Program-made: the position numbers and the translations under genes
Assembly (NCBI GenBank): GCA_964195405.1
Contig: CAXMPK010000267.1
Span: 1-64,000 of the forward strand
Length of the DNA: 64,000 nt
Source: CAXMPK01 sp964195405
Lineage (GTDB): Bacteria > Actinomycetota > Acidimicrobiia > Spongiisociales > ZC4RG35
Direction: 5' to 3'
Shown here: in pieces, positions 17,055 to 24,226 of the stretch
How positions within the stretch are numbered: the stretch's first letter is position 1
Layout of the letters: each line of letters starts with the position of its first letter
Notes under the pieces: generated by a model
The model's database searches: none
What the model was told of the DNA's origin: nothing
What the model saw: the letters and a program-made list of their open reading frames with translations, nothing else

Positions 17055-17500
17055 GCGTCATCTAGCCGGACAATCGTCTCGACAAAGTTGGGGTCTGCCG
17101 GGTCAACTATCGCTACCTCTTTTGCCTCTGTTTTGGGTGGTTGGTTGTCGGTGACCCAAATCACCCGGGTGACACCGGATGACGTGCTCGCCCTCGACCA
17201 AGCGGCCAAGATGTCGTCGGGTTCGTCGATGAACGCACGCTCTCGCTCATCCAACGCCGCTTCACTGATGAGGATGGCTGTAAAACAGCTGGTGGCGGCT
17301 GCCTCAATGTGACTTTCATCGGAGACGTCGCCAAGAGCGACCTTGAAACCCCTAGCCTTCATCCTTCCGGTCACCTGTTCGTCTGAGACGAAAACGCGGA
17401 TTTCCCGGTTGGGTTCTGCGAGACCCTCCAGAATCGCCTCACCTGAGTCGGTGTCGGCTCCGACCACTATCACTGGCATGCCCAGAAACCTAGTGGACAC
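17039..17500 (-). CDS. Short Rossmann-type protein of unknown function
   Basis: 153 residues. MPVIVVGADTDSGEAILEGL begins a Rossmann-like beta-alpha-beta unit, and KVALGDVSDESHIEAA matches the second half of a NAD(P)/TrkA-N or NmrA-like fold, but the catalytic half of an SDR is missing. No reaction can be assigned. It reads toward and overlaps the end of the M23 gene by 16 bp. Its start codon lies about 140 bp from the preferred sufB start, with the genes divergent. Confidence 0.6.
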   Translation of the reverse strand: MSTRFLGMPVIVVGADTDSGEAILEGLAEPNREIRVFVSDEQVTGRMKARGFKVALGDVSDESHIEAAATSCFTAILISEAALDERERAFIDEPDDILAAWSRASTSSGVTRVIWVTDNQPPKTEAKEVAIVDPADPNFVETIVRLDDAQVIP

Positions 17501-17640
17501 AGTGGCTTTCTCCTGCGCGTGAAGTGGGTTACAATTGCACTACGCGGATAGTGGAAATTCTTCACTGTCCTGAGCCGTTGGCAACATCGGAAGACAGATT
17601 TCTCGTTGAAGTGACGGTTTCTAATAATGAAGGGCATGAA

Positions 17641-19050
17641 GTGGCCACAGTCGATATTGATCTAGGCGGGTACCAACTCGGTTGGCACGACGAGGTAAAA
17701 CTTGCTTTTGAGCCCCGCAAAGGCTTGGACGAAGACGTCATCAAGGAAATGTCCACGATGAAGGGGGAGCCGGAGTGGATGCTCGATTTCAGACTCAAGG
17801 CTTACAAGCGCTTCCTCGCCAAGCCGATGCCACAGTGGGGTGGCGGCGGGCTGCTCGACACCATCGACTTCGACAATATCTACTACTACGTCAAGCCCGA
17901 AGGTGAGCAGCAGAAGGACTGGGACATGGTTCCCGAGTCCATCAAGGAGACTTACGAGAAGCTTGGCATCCCCCAGGCGGAGCGTAAGTACCTGGCCGGA
18001 GTAACCGCGCAATACGAGTCAGAAGTTGTCTACCACCGCAATCGTGAGGACCTCGAAGAACTCGGTGTGCTATTCACAGACATGGACACCGCGGTTCGCG
18101 AATACCCCGAAATCGTCCAGGAGTATCTCGGGACGATCATCCCGCCCAACGACAACAAGTTTGCTGCCCTCAACTCGTCTGTCTGGTCGGGAGGCTCGTT
18201 CATATACGTGCCACCAGGAGTGCACGTCGATCAGCCGCTCCAGGCCTACTTTCGGATCAACTCCGAGAACATGGGTCAATTCGAGCGAACCCTGATCATC
18301 GTCGACGAAGGCGCGTATGTTCATTACGTCGAAGGATGCTCTGCTCCGACTTGGTCCACGGATTCTCTGCACAGCGCGGTAGTCGAAATCATCGTCAAGG
18401 AAGGTGGCCGTTGCCGGTACACCACCATCCAGAACTGGTCGAACAACGTCTTCAACTTGGTCACCAAGCGAGCTGCTGCCTATCGCAACGCCACCATGGA
18501 ATGGGTCGACGGAAACCTCGGTTCCAAACTCACCATGAAGTACCCGGCGGTGTGGCTCATGGAGCCCGGTGCTCACGGAGAAGTGCTGTCCATCGCCTTC
18601 GCCGGTGAGGGTCAGCACCAAGATGCCGGAGCCAAAATCGTCCATGTCGCACCCGACACCACCTCGACGATCGTCTCCAAGTCAATCGCCAAGGGTGGAG
18701 GCCGGTCGGGGTATCGCGGTCTTGTCCGAGTCGAACCGGGCGCGGAGAACGCTAAGAGCTTCGTTCGATGCGATGCCTTGATTCTCGACGACGACAGTCG
18801 ATCCGATACCTATCCGTACATGGAAATCGAGGAGAACGACGCCGAGATTGGCCACGAGGCGACCGTCTCCAAAGTCGGTGAAGACCAGTTGTTTTATCTG
18901 ATGTCAAGGGGTCTCACCGAAGATCAGGCGACCTCGATGGTGGTGGCCGGTTTCATCGAGCCCATCATCAAAGAGCTGCCTATGGAATACGCCGTTGAGA
19001 TGAACCGTCTCATCGAACTCAACATGTTGGCGGCTGGAGCAGTCGGCTAG
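17641..19050 (+). CDS. sufB: Fe-S cluster assembly scaffold SufB
   Basis: About 469 residues, the SufB scaffold of the SUF Fe-S assembly complex. It has KGEPEWMLDFRLKAYK, NKFAALNSSVWSGGSFIYVPPG, the YVHYVEGCSAP cysteine segment, EGQHQDAGAKIVHVAPDTTS and the C-terminal ELPMEYAVEMNRLIEL. GTG 17641, 6 nt after AAGGG, starts VATVDIDLGGYQLGW, which lines up with other actinobacterial SufB N-termini; the ORF remains open 39 codons further upstream but without family resemblance. There is no sufC, sufD, sufS or sufU next to it, unlike the usual suf operon. Confidence 0.93.
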   Translation: MATVDIDLGGYQLGWHDEVKLAFEPRKGLDEDVIKEMSTMKGEPEWMLDFRLKAYKRFLAKPMPQWGGGGLLDTIDFDNIYYYVKPEGEQQKDWDMVPESIKETYEKLGIPQAERKYLAGVTAQYESEVVYHRNREDLEELGVLFTDMDTAVREYPEIVQEYLGTIIPPNDNKFAALNSSVWSGGSFIYVPPGVHVDQPLQAYFRINSENMGQFERTLIIVDEGAYVHYVEGCSAPTWSTDSLHSAVVEIIVKEGGRCRYTTIQNWSNNVFNLVTKRAAAYRNATMEWVDGNLGSKLTMKYPAVWLMEPGAHGEVLSIAFAGEGQHQDAGAKIVHVAPDTTSTIVSKSIAKGGGRSGYRGLVRVEPGAENAKSFVRCDALILDDDSRSDTYPYMEIEENDAEIGHEATVSKVGEDQLFYLMSRGLTEDQATSMVVAGFIEPIIKELPMEYAVEMNRLIELNMLAAGAVG

Positions 19051-19070
19051 ACGCCAAGTCTCCGCGCTTC

Positions 19071-19533
19071 TTAGCACCTATCGGTTCCAGCAACCGTCCG
19101 GCAATGGAAACCTGACGTATTCGAGTACTCGGGGTCATCGTCCTCTGCCCCTTCCGGAAGATCGCCGATCGGGATGATGCTTTCGATGGGGTAGTCGTTG
19201 TCGAATAAGGACTCGAAGACGGCCATCACCGCTCGTGAATGCTCGGAATGAACAACGATCTCACCGCTAAGGGCTGTGTCGTCGAAGCCGATATAAGTCA
19301 CGGTCGCAGGCGTCGAGGTCTTCTGGTTCAACCGGACAACCCGGATGCCAAGAATGGCCAAGACGATCCTGTTCGACGTTATCGATGGAGCCTTCGAATG
19401 TGGGAGTCGACGCGGTAGCGGATGGTGTCGTGGAGGCCGGTGTCGTAGGGCCGGGTGCTGTGGAAGCAGGACTCGTGGTCGTGGTCTCGGTTACAGATCC
19501 GGTGCAGGCCGCCAACACCAGCAATAGGACAAT
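19071..19533 (-). pseudogene. Decayed M15-type D,D-carboxypeptidase-like lipoprotein gene
   Basis: Frame 1 gives a lipoprotein signal (IVLLLVLAAC), a Thr/Ser/Pro-rich linker, and GHSWHPGCPVEPEDL, the usual start of an M15 (D-Ala-D-Ala carboxypeptidase-like) core. The family continuation, VTYIGFDDTALSGEIVVHSE...NTSGFHCRTVAG, is in another frame, so there is a frameshift near 19285-19300. The gene then stops at 19071, before the HAYGxAIDIN zinc-ligand region that an active enzyme needs. It looks like a frameshifted and 3'-truncated relic abutting sufB. A sequencing error could explain the frameshift but not the missing end. Confidence 0.7.
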
Positions 19534-19546
19534 TCCCCGCCTTGGT

Positions 19547-19813
19547 TCAGACGTTGCTTCGGCCCACCACAAAACCGAGAAGGAGTCCACCGGCGGCCGC
19601 CCATACCAGGGAGAAGTCGTCGCCTGTCGAATAGATAGGAGGTCCCCCGGCAATACGAAAGATGGCGGAGGCTGCGATACCACCTATGACGCCCATGAGG
19701 ATCATCCCAAAGAGGCTGTTGGCACTGGCTAGAAGACCTCCGATGAGCCCGCCGATCGCGCCGACCCCGCCGACGATCAGCATTGATTGAATAGTGGAAG
19801 CTTCGAGGAACAT
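19547..19813 (-). CDS. Small glycine-rich membrane protein
   Basis: 88 residues with three hydrophobic stretches: MLIVGGVGAIGGLIGGLLAS, LFGMILMGVIGGIAASAIF and LVWAAAGGLLLGFVVG. The glycine spacing resembles small GlsB/YeaQ-like stress membrane proteins, but the match is too general to name. The end lies just upstream of the M15 relic on the same strand. Confidence 0.6.
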   Translation of the reverse strand: MFLEASTIQSMLIVGGVGAIGGLIGGLLASANSLFGMILMGVIGGIAASAIFRIAGGPPIYSTGDDFSLVWAAAGGLLLGFVVGRSNV

Positions 19814-19942
19814 GACGACAGGCTACCCGACCCACAATGGCTGCAAGGAAAGACTGAAAAAGGCCGACAGTCATCGCTTGGGAACAGAACAGACGTTCTT
19901 AGGTCACGACCAGCATCCGACTCAAGAGAACCTCCAATCGAG

Positions 19943-20089
19943 ATGCCGGTTCGCCACGTCACGGGTCTTCCGCTCCTAGTAGATTGGCTGTGGAGTCGGG
20001 TCTCCCGATACTTCGGCGTCACCGGTGCTCTCATCGAAGACGTGATTCAGTCGGCTGAGGAGTGCCCCGGTGAGTGCAATAATGATTGA
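19943..20089 (+). CDS. Possible 48-residue protein coupled to the tandem-HTH gene
   Basis: ATG 19943 opens a short frame (MPVRHVTGLPLLVDWLWSRV and on) ending at TGA 20087-20089. That stop overlaps a TTG (20086) in the frame of the following HTH gene. The peptide has an amphipathic, Trp-containing middle and two cysteines near its end. No ribosome site is clear, and the frame is open further upstream (from 19787). Real status is doubtful. Confidence 0.3.
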   Translation: MPVRHVTGLPLLVDWLWSRVSRYFGVTGALIEDVIQSAEECPGECNND

Positions 20090-20112
20090 GCCCTACAGCG
20101 AGGATGCGGCTC

Positions 20113-20427
20113 ATGGATGAAGCCCGACTACGTCCGCTGGAGAGAACCATTCTTCGGCTCCAAGGACAGGGGATGTCGACGTCGGAGATCGGACGACGTA
20201 TCGGCAAACGCCCTGGCACCGTACGTCGAATCATCATCATGATCGACTACAAGAAACACCTCGAAGATGCACCGAAGTCCACTCGAGGCAATACAACTCC
20301 TTTGGAAACTGTCGTGCTTCGTCTCAGAGCGAGTGGCGAGAACTACGGCGCAATCGGTGTTCGGCTCGGTCGTAGCGGCGCCCACATCCGCAGGATCGAG
20401 TCCTACGCCTTGCTTAAATCCTCATAG
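20113..20427 (+). CDS. Small protein with two tandem HTH units
   Basis: 104 residues. Two similar blocks, RLRPLERTILRLQGQGMSTS...IGRRIGKRPGTVRRI and TPLETVVLRLRASGENYGAIGVRLGRSGAHIRRIE, each look like the helix-turn-helix of sigma-70 region 4 or LuxR (a hydrophobic LExxxLRL helix, then an xxIGxRLGxSxxxxRR recognition helix). There is no receiver, sigma region 2 or ligand domain. The duplicated layout suggests binding of two half-sites by a monomer. The ATG at 20113 follows GAGG with 9 nt spacing; a TTG at 20086 would add nine residues. Confidence 0.65.
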   Translation: MDEARLRPLERTILRLQGQGMSTSEIGRRIGKRPGTVRRIIIMIDYKKHLEDAPKSTRGNTTPLETVVLRLRASGENYGAIGVRLGRSGAHIRRIESYALLKSS

Positions 20428-20531
20428 TTCTGTGTGCGATTTGAGCCCCTGCCCAGCCCTCTAGCCGCCGTTGGACACGTTTCTTGAAGGTGTGACCAAA
20501 GCATGGAAGCGGACCAGACCGGCGCCCTGAG

Positions 20532-21056
20532 TCAAATCTGAGGTCCGGGTGCGAGACCTCGATATGCGCCCCGGAAGTAGACGAGGGGATCTTTCAAGTC
20601 GGACAGTTCGACGGCGTCGACGACACCGACCAACACTCCCGAGTTTCCACTCTCCACACGGGATTCAAATGAGCAAAGCAGTCGGTCAGGGAGCTCGTCG
20701 AGTAGCGGACCCCATTTCGACGGCGTTGTGTTCGTGCTGGCGAATAAGCCTCCAGGGCTAGGACGAAGCCCGGCAAAAACCTCCGCCAAACCTGTGTCCT
20801 CGACGTCACAGACATGTACGACGAATCGCTCGGTCTGAGCCGATACGTCCCAGAGATCGGAGTTAGGTCCGACGACCGCGTGCACCCGGCCCGGTTCGCC
20901 CTCAGCAACGAACAACGACGAGACGGTGAGCCCTACCCTTCCAGCTCCTTCGCCCGACGTGATGATGGTCACCGGGTTGGCCAGACGTCCCCGGAAACGT
21001 CGGACCGGGTCACGGTCCTCGGGAAGGTCGGCGAACGGGTGCTCAGTGTGGATCAC
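20532..21056 (-). CDS. Flavin reductase-like (FMN split-barrel) protein
   Basis: About 174 residues from GTG 21056. The order RRFRGRLANPVTIITSG, GRVGLTVSSLFVAEGEPGRV, and RFVVHVCDVEDTGLAEVFAG follows the flavin-reductase domain that binds FMN through a split barrel. The C-terminal YFRGAYRGL motif matches the family end. Longer frames (to 21194) overlap the upstream small gene with unconserved sequence. It may be a reductase component or an FMN-dependent oxidoreductase; no oxygenase partner is near. Confidence 0.75.
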   Translation of the reverse strand: MIHTEHPFADLPEDRDPVRRFRGRLANPVTIITSGEGAGRVGLTVSSLFVAEGEPGRVHAVVGPNSDLWDVSAQTERFVVHVCDVEDTGLAEVFAGLRPSPGGLFASTNTTPSKWGPLLDELPDRLLCSFESRVESGNSGVLVGVVDAVELSDLKDPLVYFRGAYRGLAPGPQI

Positions 21057-21073
21057 GAGGACGGTTGGTCGGC

Positions 21074-21301
21074 TTAGACGATTTCGGCTTCTTGAATCTG
21101 GTCGAGGCTGTACGACCTCAACGCTCTCAACTCGTCGCTGGTGTCTAAGACCAGGAGCGACACTTCGAGAACACTTTCCGGGCTTTGAAACCAAGCCGAC
21201 GAGTAGCCGACAACTCTGCCCGTAACCTTCTCCTCATCTGCGCCGCGTACTCGAACCGTGAGCCGGTAGTAGCTGCCTACCTCGAAGTCCTCAATGTTCA
21301 T
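21074..21301 (-). CDS. Small protein of unknown function
   Basis: 75 residues starting MNIEDFEVGSYYRLTVRVRG and ending in a charged helix, DELRALRSYSLDQIQEAEIV. The first half predicts a small beta barrel, the second an alternating strand and helix. No family is recognised. It sits 17 bp upstream of the flavin reductase-like gene on the same strand, so they may be co-transcribed. Longer upstream starts give low-complexity, unconserved sequence. Confidence 0.55.
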   Translation of the reverse strand: MNIEDFEVGSYYRLTVRVRGADEEKVTGRVVGYSSAWFQSPESVLEVSLLVLDTSDELRALRSYSLDQIQEAEIV

Positions 21302-21464
21302 TTGCTCAGCATACGAGCCACGAGCAGCGCTGCACTCGGGGAAAGAAGAACAACACGACTCACGATCAACCTCCAGTGCAGCCTGACCTCGGTTCCCCAC
21401 AGACATTCCCACATGACGGCACTCATGCGGGGCTGGTTCGACCTATTTCTTCTAGGGTTATGGG

Positions 21465-21767
21465 GTGGCGGATTTGGTCATTCAGTTCACCGAAGTTCTT
21501 TGGGAGTACCAAGGCGAGGCACCCTGGGTGTTCATAACTCTCCCCGCGGAAGACGCTGAAGAAGTCGAGGCACGGGTACCAGAACGTGCCGGTTTCGGTT
21601 CGGTCAGGGTGGATGTGGTCATTGGTGAAAGTCGATGGCAGACCTCAGTTTTCCCCGACAAGGGTTCGGGATCATTTGTGCTCCCAGTCAAGAGAGCTAT
21701 CCGAGAACAGGAGGGTCTAGCTCCAGGTGATACCGCCTGTGTGACACTTCACATCGACGTCGATTGA
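21465..21767 (+). CDS. DUF1905 domain protein
   Basis: 100 residues from GTG 21465. The FTEVLWEYQGEAPWVFITLP opening, GFGSVRVDVVIGESRWQTSVFPDKGSGSFVLPVKRAIR middle and the EGLAPGDTACVTLHID end match the DUF1905 beta-barrel pattern (W-x-F-x-x-LP, then VxVxVxIGxxxWxTSxFP). Function is unknown; some family members carry a C-terminal YdeI-like domain, which is absent here. Confidence 0.85.
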   Translation: MADLVIQFTEVLWEYQGEAPWVFITLPAEDAEEVEARVPERAGFGSVRVDVVIGESRWQTSVFPDKGSGSFVLPVKRAIREQEGLAPGDTACVTLHIDVD

Positions 21768-21824
21768 AGCGACAAGTCGGAGCGATAAGCCGGGGACTCT
21801 CGCCTCGGCTCTGACGTTGAGTGG

Positions 21825-22298
21825 CTAGAGGGAGATTCGGCCTGATTCGAAGACAAAGTCTCCTATGTTCTTCTCGATTGAGTGCCGAAGGTCGATCAGG
21901 TCGAGGAATTTCGCCGGAGTGTCGCATTCGATCAGAGGCGCTTTGCCGACGAGGTACGCCTCGGATGCCTCTCGAAGTTCATCTGGCGTTAGACCGCCCG
22001 GACGAGGAAAACCCTCAGGGAGCGGAGTCACCGAGGGTCGCTCCGTGTTGACTTTTGGATTGTGTGACGAGAAATACGGGTTCGTCTTTTCCGACTTCAG
22101 GGGCGGCGGGGATAGAGAGCGACGAGACATTAATTCGAACACTTTCTGTGCTTCTTGGGCCGTCCAGCCTGGTCCTGGGTGACCAACGTTGTGATCATCT
22201 CTACTCCGACTCCTTATATCGGCCCAGTTGATATCGACCCTGCTGCGTCGATCCTTATAGGTCGGAAGTCCATACTGACGGGAGAGATGGAGAATCAT
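21825..22298 (-). CDS. Hypothetical protein
   Basis: 157 residues. The N-terminal third is rich in Arg and Asp (RRSRVDINWADIRSRSRDD), followed by a Pro-rich segment and a helical C-terminal part (LTPDELREASEAYLVGKAP...FLDLIDLRHSIEKNIGDFVFES). No family or membrane segment is seen. No clear ribosome site precedes the ATG. It is divergent from the two-component operon, and its upstream region holds the GTTTA repeats. Confidence 0.45.
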   Translation of the reverse strand: MILHLSRQYGLPTYKDRRSRVDINWADIRSRSRDDHNVGHPGPGWTAQEAQKVFELMSRRSLSPPPLKSEKTNPYFSSHNPKVNTERPSVTPLPEGFPRPGGLTPDELREASEAYLVGKAPLIECDTPAKFLDLIDLRHSIEKNIGDFVFESGRISL

Positions 22299-22299
22299 G

Positions 22300-22335
22300 G
22301 TTTATTCATCCGTTAACTCCGTTTATCTAGGTTTC
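22300..22335 (+). promoter_or_regulatory. Direct-repeat array before the response regulator
   Basis: GTTTA, GTTAA, GTTTA and GTTTC start at 22300, 22312, 22321 and 22331, spaced 9-12 bp, just upstream of the GTG at 22344. OmpR-family regulators bind direct half-sites about one helical turn apart. The same GTTTA-N7-GTTTA pattern recurs before htrA, so this is a probable self-regulation site. Confidence 0.45.
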
Positions 22336-22343
22336 GAGGGAAC

Positions 22344-23018
22344 GTGCGTTTACTGATTGTTGAAGATGAGCCAGATCTTGCCGAGGCAATCGCCCGCGGC
22401 TTGCGTCGCGATGGCCATGCAGTTGACGTCGCCCTGACGGCAACCGACGCCAACATCAAGCTGCGTTCGGCCGGATACGACCTGGTTTGTCTTGATTGGA
22501 CTCTGCCCGACGGGTCCGGACTCGAATTGTGCCGTGAGTTGATATCCGGCGAGTTGCCCACCCTGGAAGGGGATCGACCCCGGATATTGATGTTGACTGC
22601 GCGCGATGATGTGCAAGACCGTGTTGCAGGTCTCGATTCGGGCGCCGACGACTACCTGGTCAAGCCGTTCGCTATGGCCGAACTGGCGGCGAGAGTGCGT
22701 GTGCTGCTCAGACGGGAGACCGACACCGACCCGGTCCTGAAAGTTGGCCCGCTTCGTCTCGACGATGCTCGCTTTATCGCAGAGCGAGATGGCGAGAAAC
22801 TTGATCTGACCGCCAAAGAATTCGCCCTTCTCCAATACTTCATGGCCAATGCCGGGATCGTCATGGGTCAAGAACACCTGCTCGAACACGTCTGGGATGA
22901 GATGACAGAACCTCTAACGAACGTGGTAAGGGTGACAGTTAGCAACCTTCGTAAGAAGCTTGGCGAACCGCAGCTGATCACGACTGTTGCTGGTCGCGGT
23001 TACAAGTTGGACGAGTAG
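22344..23018 (+). CDS. OmpR-family response regulator
   Basis: 224 residues from GTG 22344. The N-terminal receiver domain has the acidic pocket VEDEPDL and the phosphoacceptor D51 in VCLDWTLPDG, then MLTARDD, and K in LVKPFAMAELAARV. The C-terminal winged helix includes LDLTAKEFALLQYFMAN and VVRVTVSNLRKKLGEP...GRGYKL. It pairs with the kinase gene that starts within its stop codon region, and with htrA after that. The three-gene order resembles mycobacterial MprA-MprB-PepD, an envelope-stress system. Confidence 0.93.
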   Translation: MRLLIVEDEPDLAEAIARGLRRDGHAVDVALTATDANIKLRSAGYDLVCLDWTLPDGSGLELCRELISGELPTLEGDRPRILMLTARDDVQDRVAGLDSGADDYLVKPFAMAELAARVRVLLRRETDTDPVLKVGPLRLDDARFIAERDGEKLDLTAKEFALLQYFMANAGIVMGQEHLLEHVWDEMTEPLTNVVRVTVSNLRKKLGEPQLITTVAGRGYKLDE

Positions 23019-24166
23019 TGGCTAGCTGGCAATCGATCAGGTTTCGGCTTTCGGTCCAATATTCAGCTGTGGTGTTCGGACTCGGCGGCGCAATTCTTGG
23101 TCTGGTCTTCTGGGCGTTGCAACGAGACCTGCGGTCGCAAACCATGATGGCTCACATTCAGACCGGTCAGCGGGTTGTGCTCAGCGACGGGGAGCTTGTG
23201 ATCATGCCTGAGTTCAAGGAGATCGAGGTCCGAGCCATCGAGTCGATCTACAACGAGGTGGTCCTGAACGAGGTCGCCCGTTTCACCCTCATCGCTCTTG
23301 TGGCCCTTTTTCTTCTCAGCCTTGTCGTGGGTTGGATCATGTCCGGTCGGGTCCTGAAACCGGTCGAAGAGATCACTTCGGTGGCGCGGGAGATCCAGGC
23401 TTCGGATCTGTCACGGCGGATTGCACTCGAGGGGCCGGATGACGAGCTGACTCGACTCGCCAACACCTTCGACGGCATGCTCGACCGGCTCGACAACGCG
23501 TTTGCCAGCCAGCGGCAGTTTCTGGCCGACACTTCTCATGACCTGCGGACACCTCTCGCTGTGATCCAGGCCAATGTGGAGCTTGCCGCCGACGATCCCA
23601 ACGCTTCGCTCGACGAGTGGGAGGAGGCGGGAGGCATCGTACGTCGCAACACGGAGAAGATGTCGAAGATGATCGATGGTCTGCTCGCTGCTGCCAGATT
23701 GCAAACGGGAAAAGCTCAGTCTGTCTCATTGGATCTTGCTGAGATGGTGGAAGCGAAGGCCACCGATTTCAGCCCGGTAGTCGCCGATCGCGGGGTCACT
23801 TTTAGCGCAATAACTACACCGGCGGTCGTTCAAGGCGTAGAGGTGCCTCTGGATCGCGCCTTGTCGAACCTTCTAGACAACGCACAACGAGTGGCGCCGA
23901 AAGACTCGACGGTCAGGCTCGGCAGTGGGCTTGTCGAAGGCTGGGCTTGGATGGCTGTTCAAGATGAGGGTCCCGGCCTGCCACCCGAACCGGAGGATCG
24001 GATCGGATTAGGCCTTTCGATAGTCACTCAGATTGCCGAAGCACATGGTGGTGCGCTCGACTCCTATGCCGGTCACGATGAAAGAGGGACCACGATGGTG
24101 GTGTGGCTACCGACTGATGACGCAACGGACACCCATCCCAAGGCCAATCCCTTTACCAATGTTTAA
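23018..24166 (+). CDS. HAMP-domain sensor histidine kinase
   Basis: 382 residues from GTG 23018, which shares one base with the preceding TAG. Transmembrane helix 1 (about residues 13-34), a short extracytoplasmic sensor of about 50 residues, helix 2 (about 88-109), a HAMP linker (PVEEITSVAREI), the dimerisation histidine H174 in DTSHDLRTPLAV, and the ATPase with LDNAQRVAP (N box), DEGPGLPPE and GLGLSIVTQI (G boxes). The small sensor domain suggests detection of membrane or protein stress rather than a nutrient. It acts with the adjacent response regulator. Confidence 0.93.
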   Translation: MASWQSIRFRLSVQYSAVVFGLGGAILGLVFWALQRDLRSQTMMAHIQTGQRVVLSDGELVIMPEFKEIEVRAIESIYNEVVLNEVARFTLIALVALFLLSLVVGWIMSGRVLKPVEEITSVAREIQASDLSRRIALEGPDDELTRLANTFDGMLDRLDNAFASQRQFLADTSHDLRTPLAVIQANVELAADDPNASLDEWEEAGGIVRRNTEKMSKMIDGLLAAARLQTGKAQSVSLDLAEMVEAKATDFSPVVADRGVTFSAITTPAVVQGVEVPLDRALSNLLDNAQRVAPKDSTVRLGSGLVEGWAWMAVQDEGPGLPPEPEDRIGLGLSIVTQIAEAHGGALDSYAGHDERGTTMVVWLPTDDATDTHPKANPFTNV

Positions 24167-24177
24167 CGGAAGGTTTA
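24151..24177 (+). promoter_or_regulatory. GTTTA repeats before htrA
   Basis: CTTTA, GTTTA and GTTTA begin at 24151, 24161 and 24173. The last two, GTTTAACGGAAGGTTTA, share the GTTTA-N7-GTT(T/A)A layout found before the response regulator. They overlap the end of the kinase gene and lie 50-75 bp before the htrA start, suggesting that htrA has its own promoter controlled by this regulator. Confidence 0.45.
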
Positions 24178-24226
24178 GGGGGGTCTTATTGGTTGACTCC
24201 TACGCTGGCCTTGCCAGGAGGTCTAA

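Noticed and set aside
17524..17640. N-terminal extension of SufB beginning at 17524
   Set aside because: The residues before GTG 17641 have no match to SufB, while the GTG has a well-placed AAGGG and aligns with family starts.
19777..20034. 85-codon reverse frame between the small membrane gene and the HTH gene
   Set aside because: No ribosome site, Ser/Arg-rich shadow-like composition, and it overlaps the start of a better-supported gene.
20428..20531. Possible RNA gene in the gap after the tandem-HTH gene
   Set aside because: No tRNA-like arms or strong stems could be drawn; nothing supports a feature.
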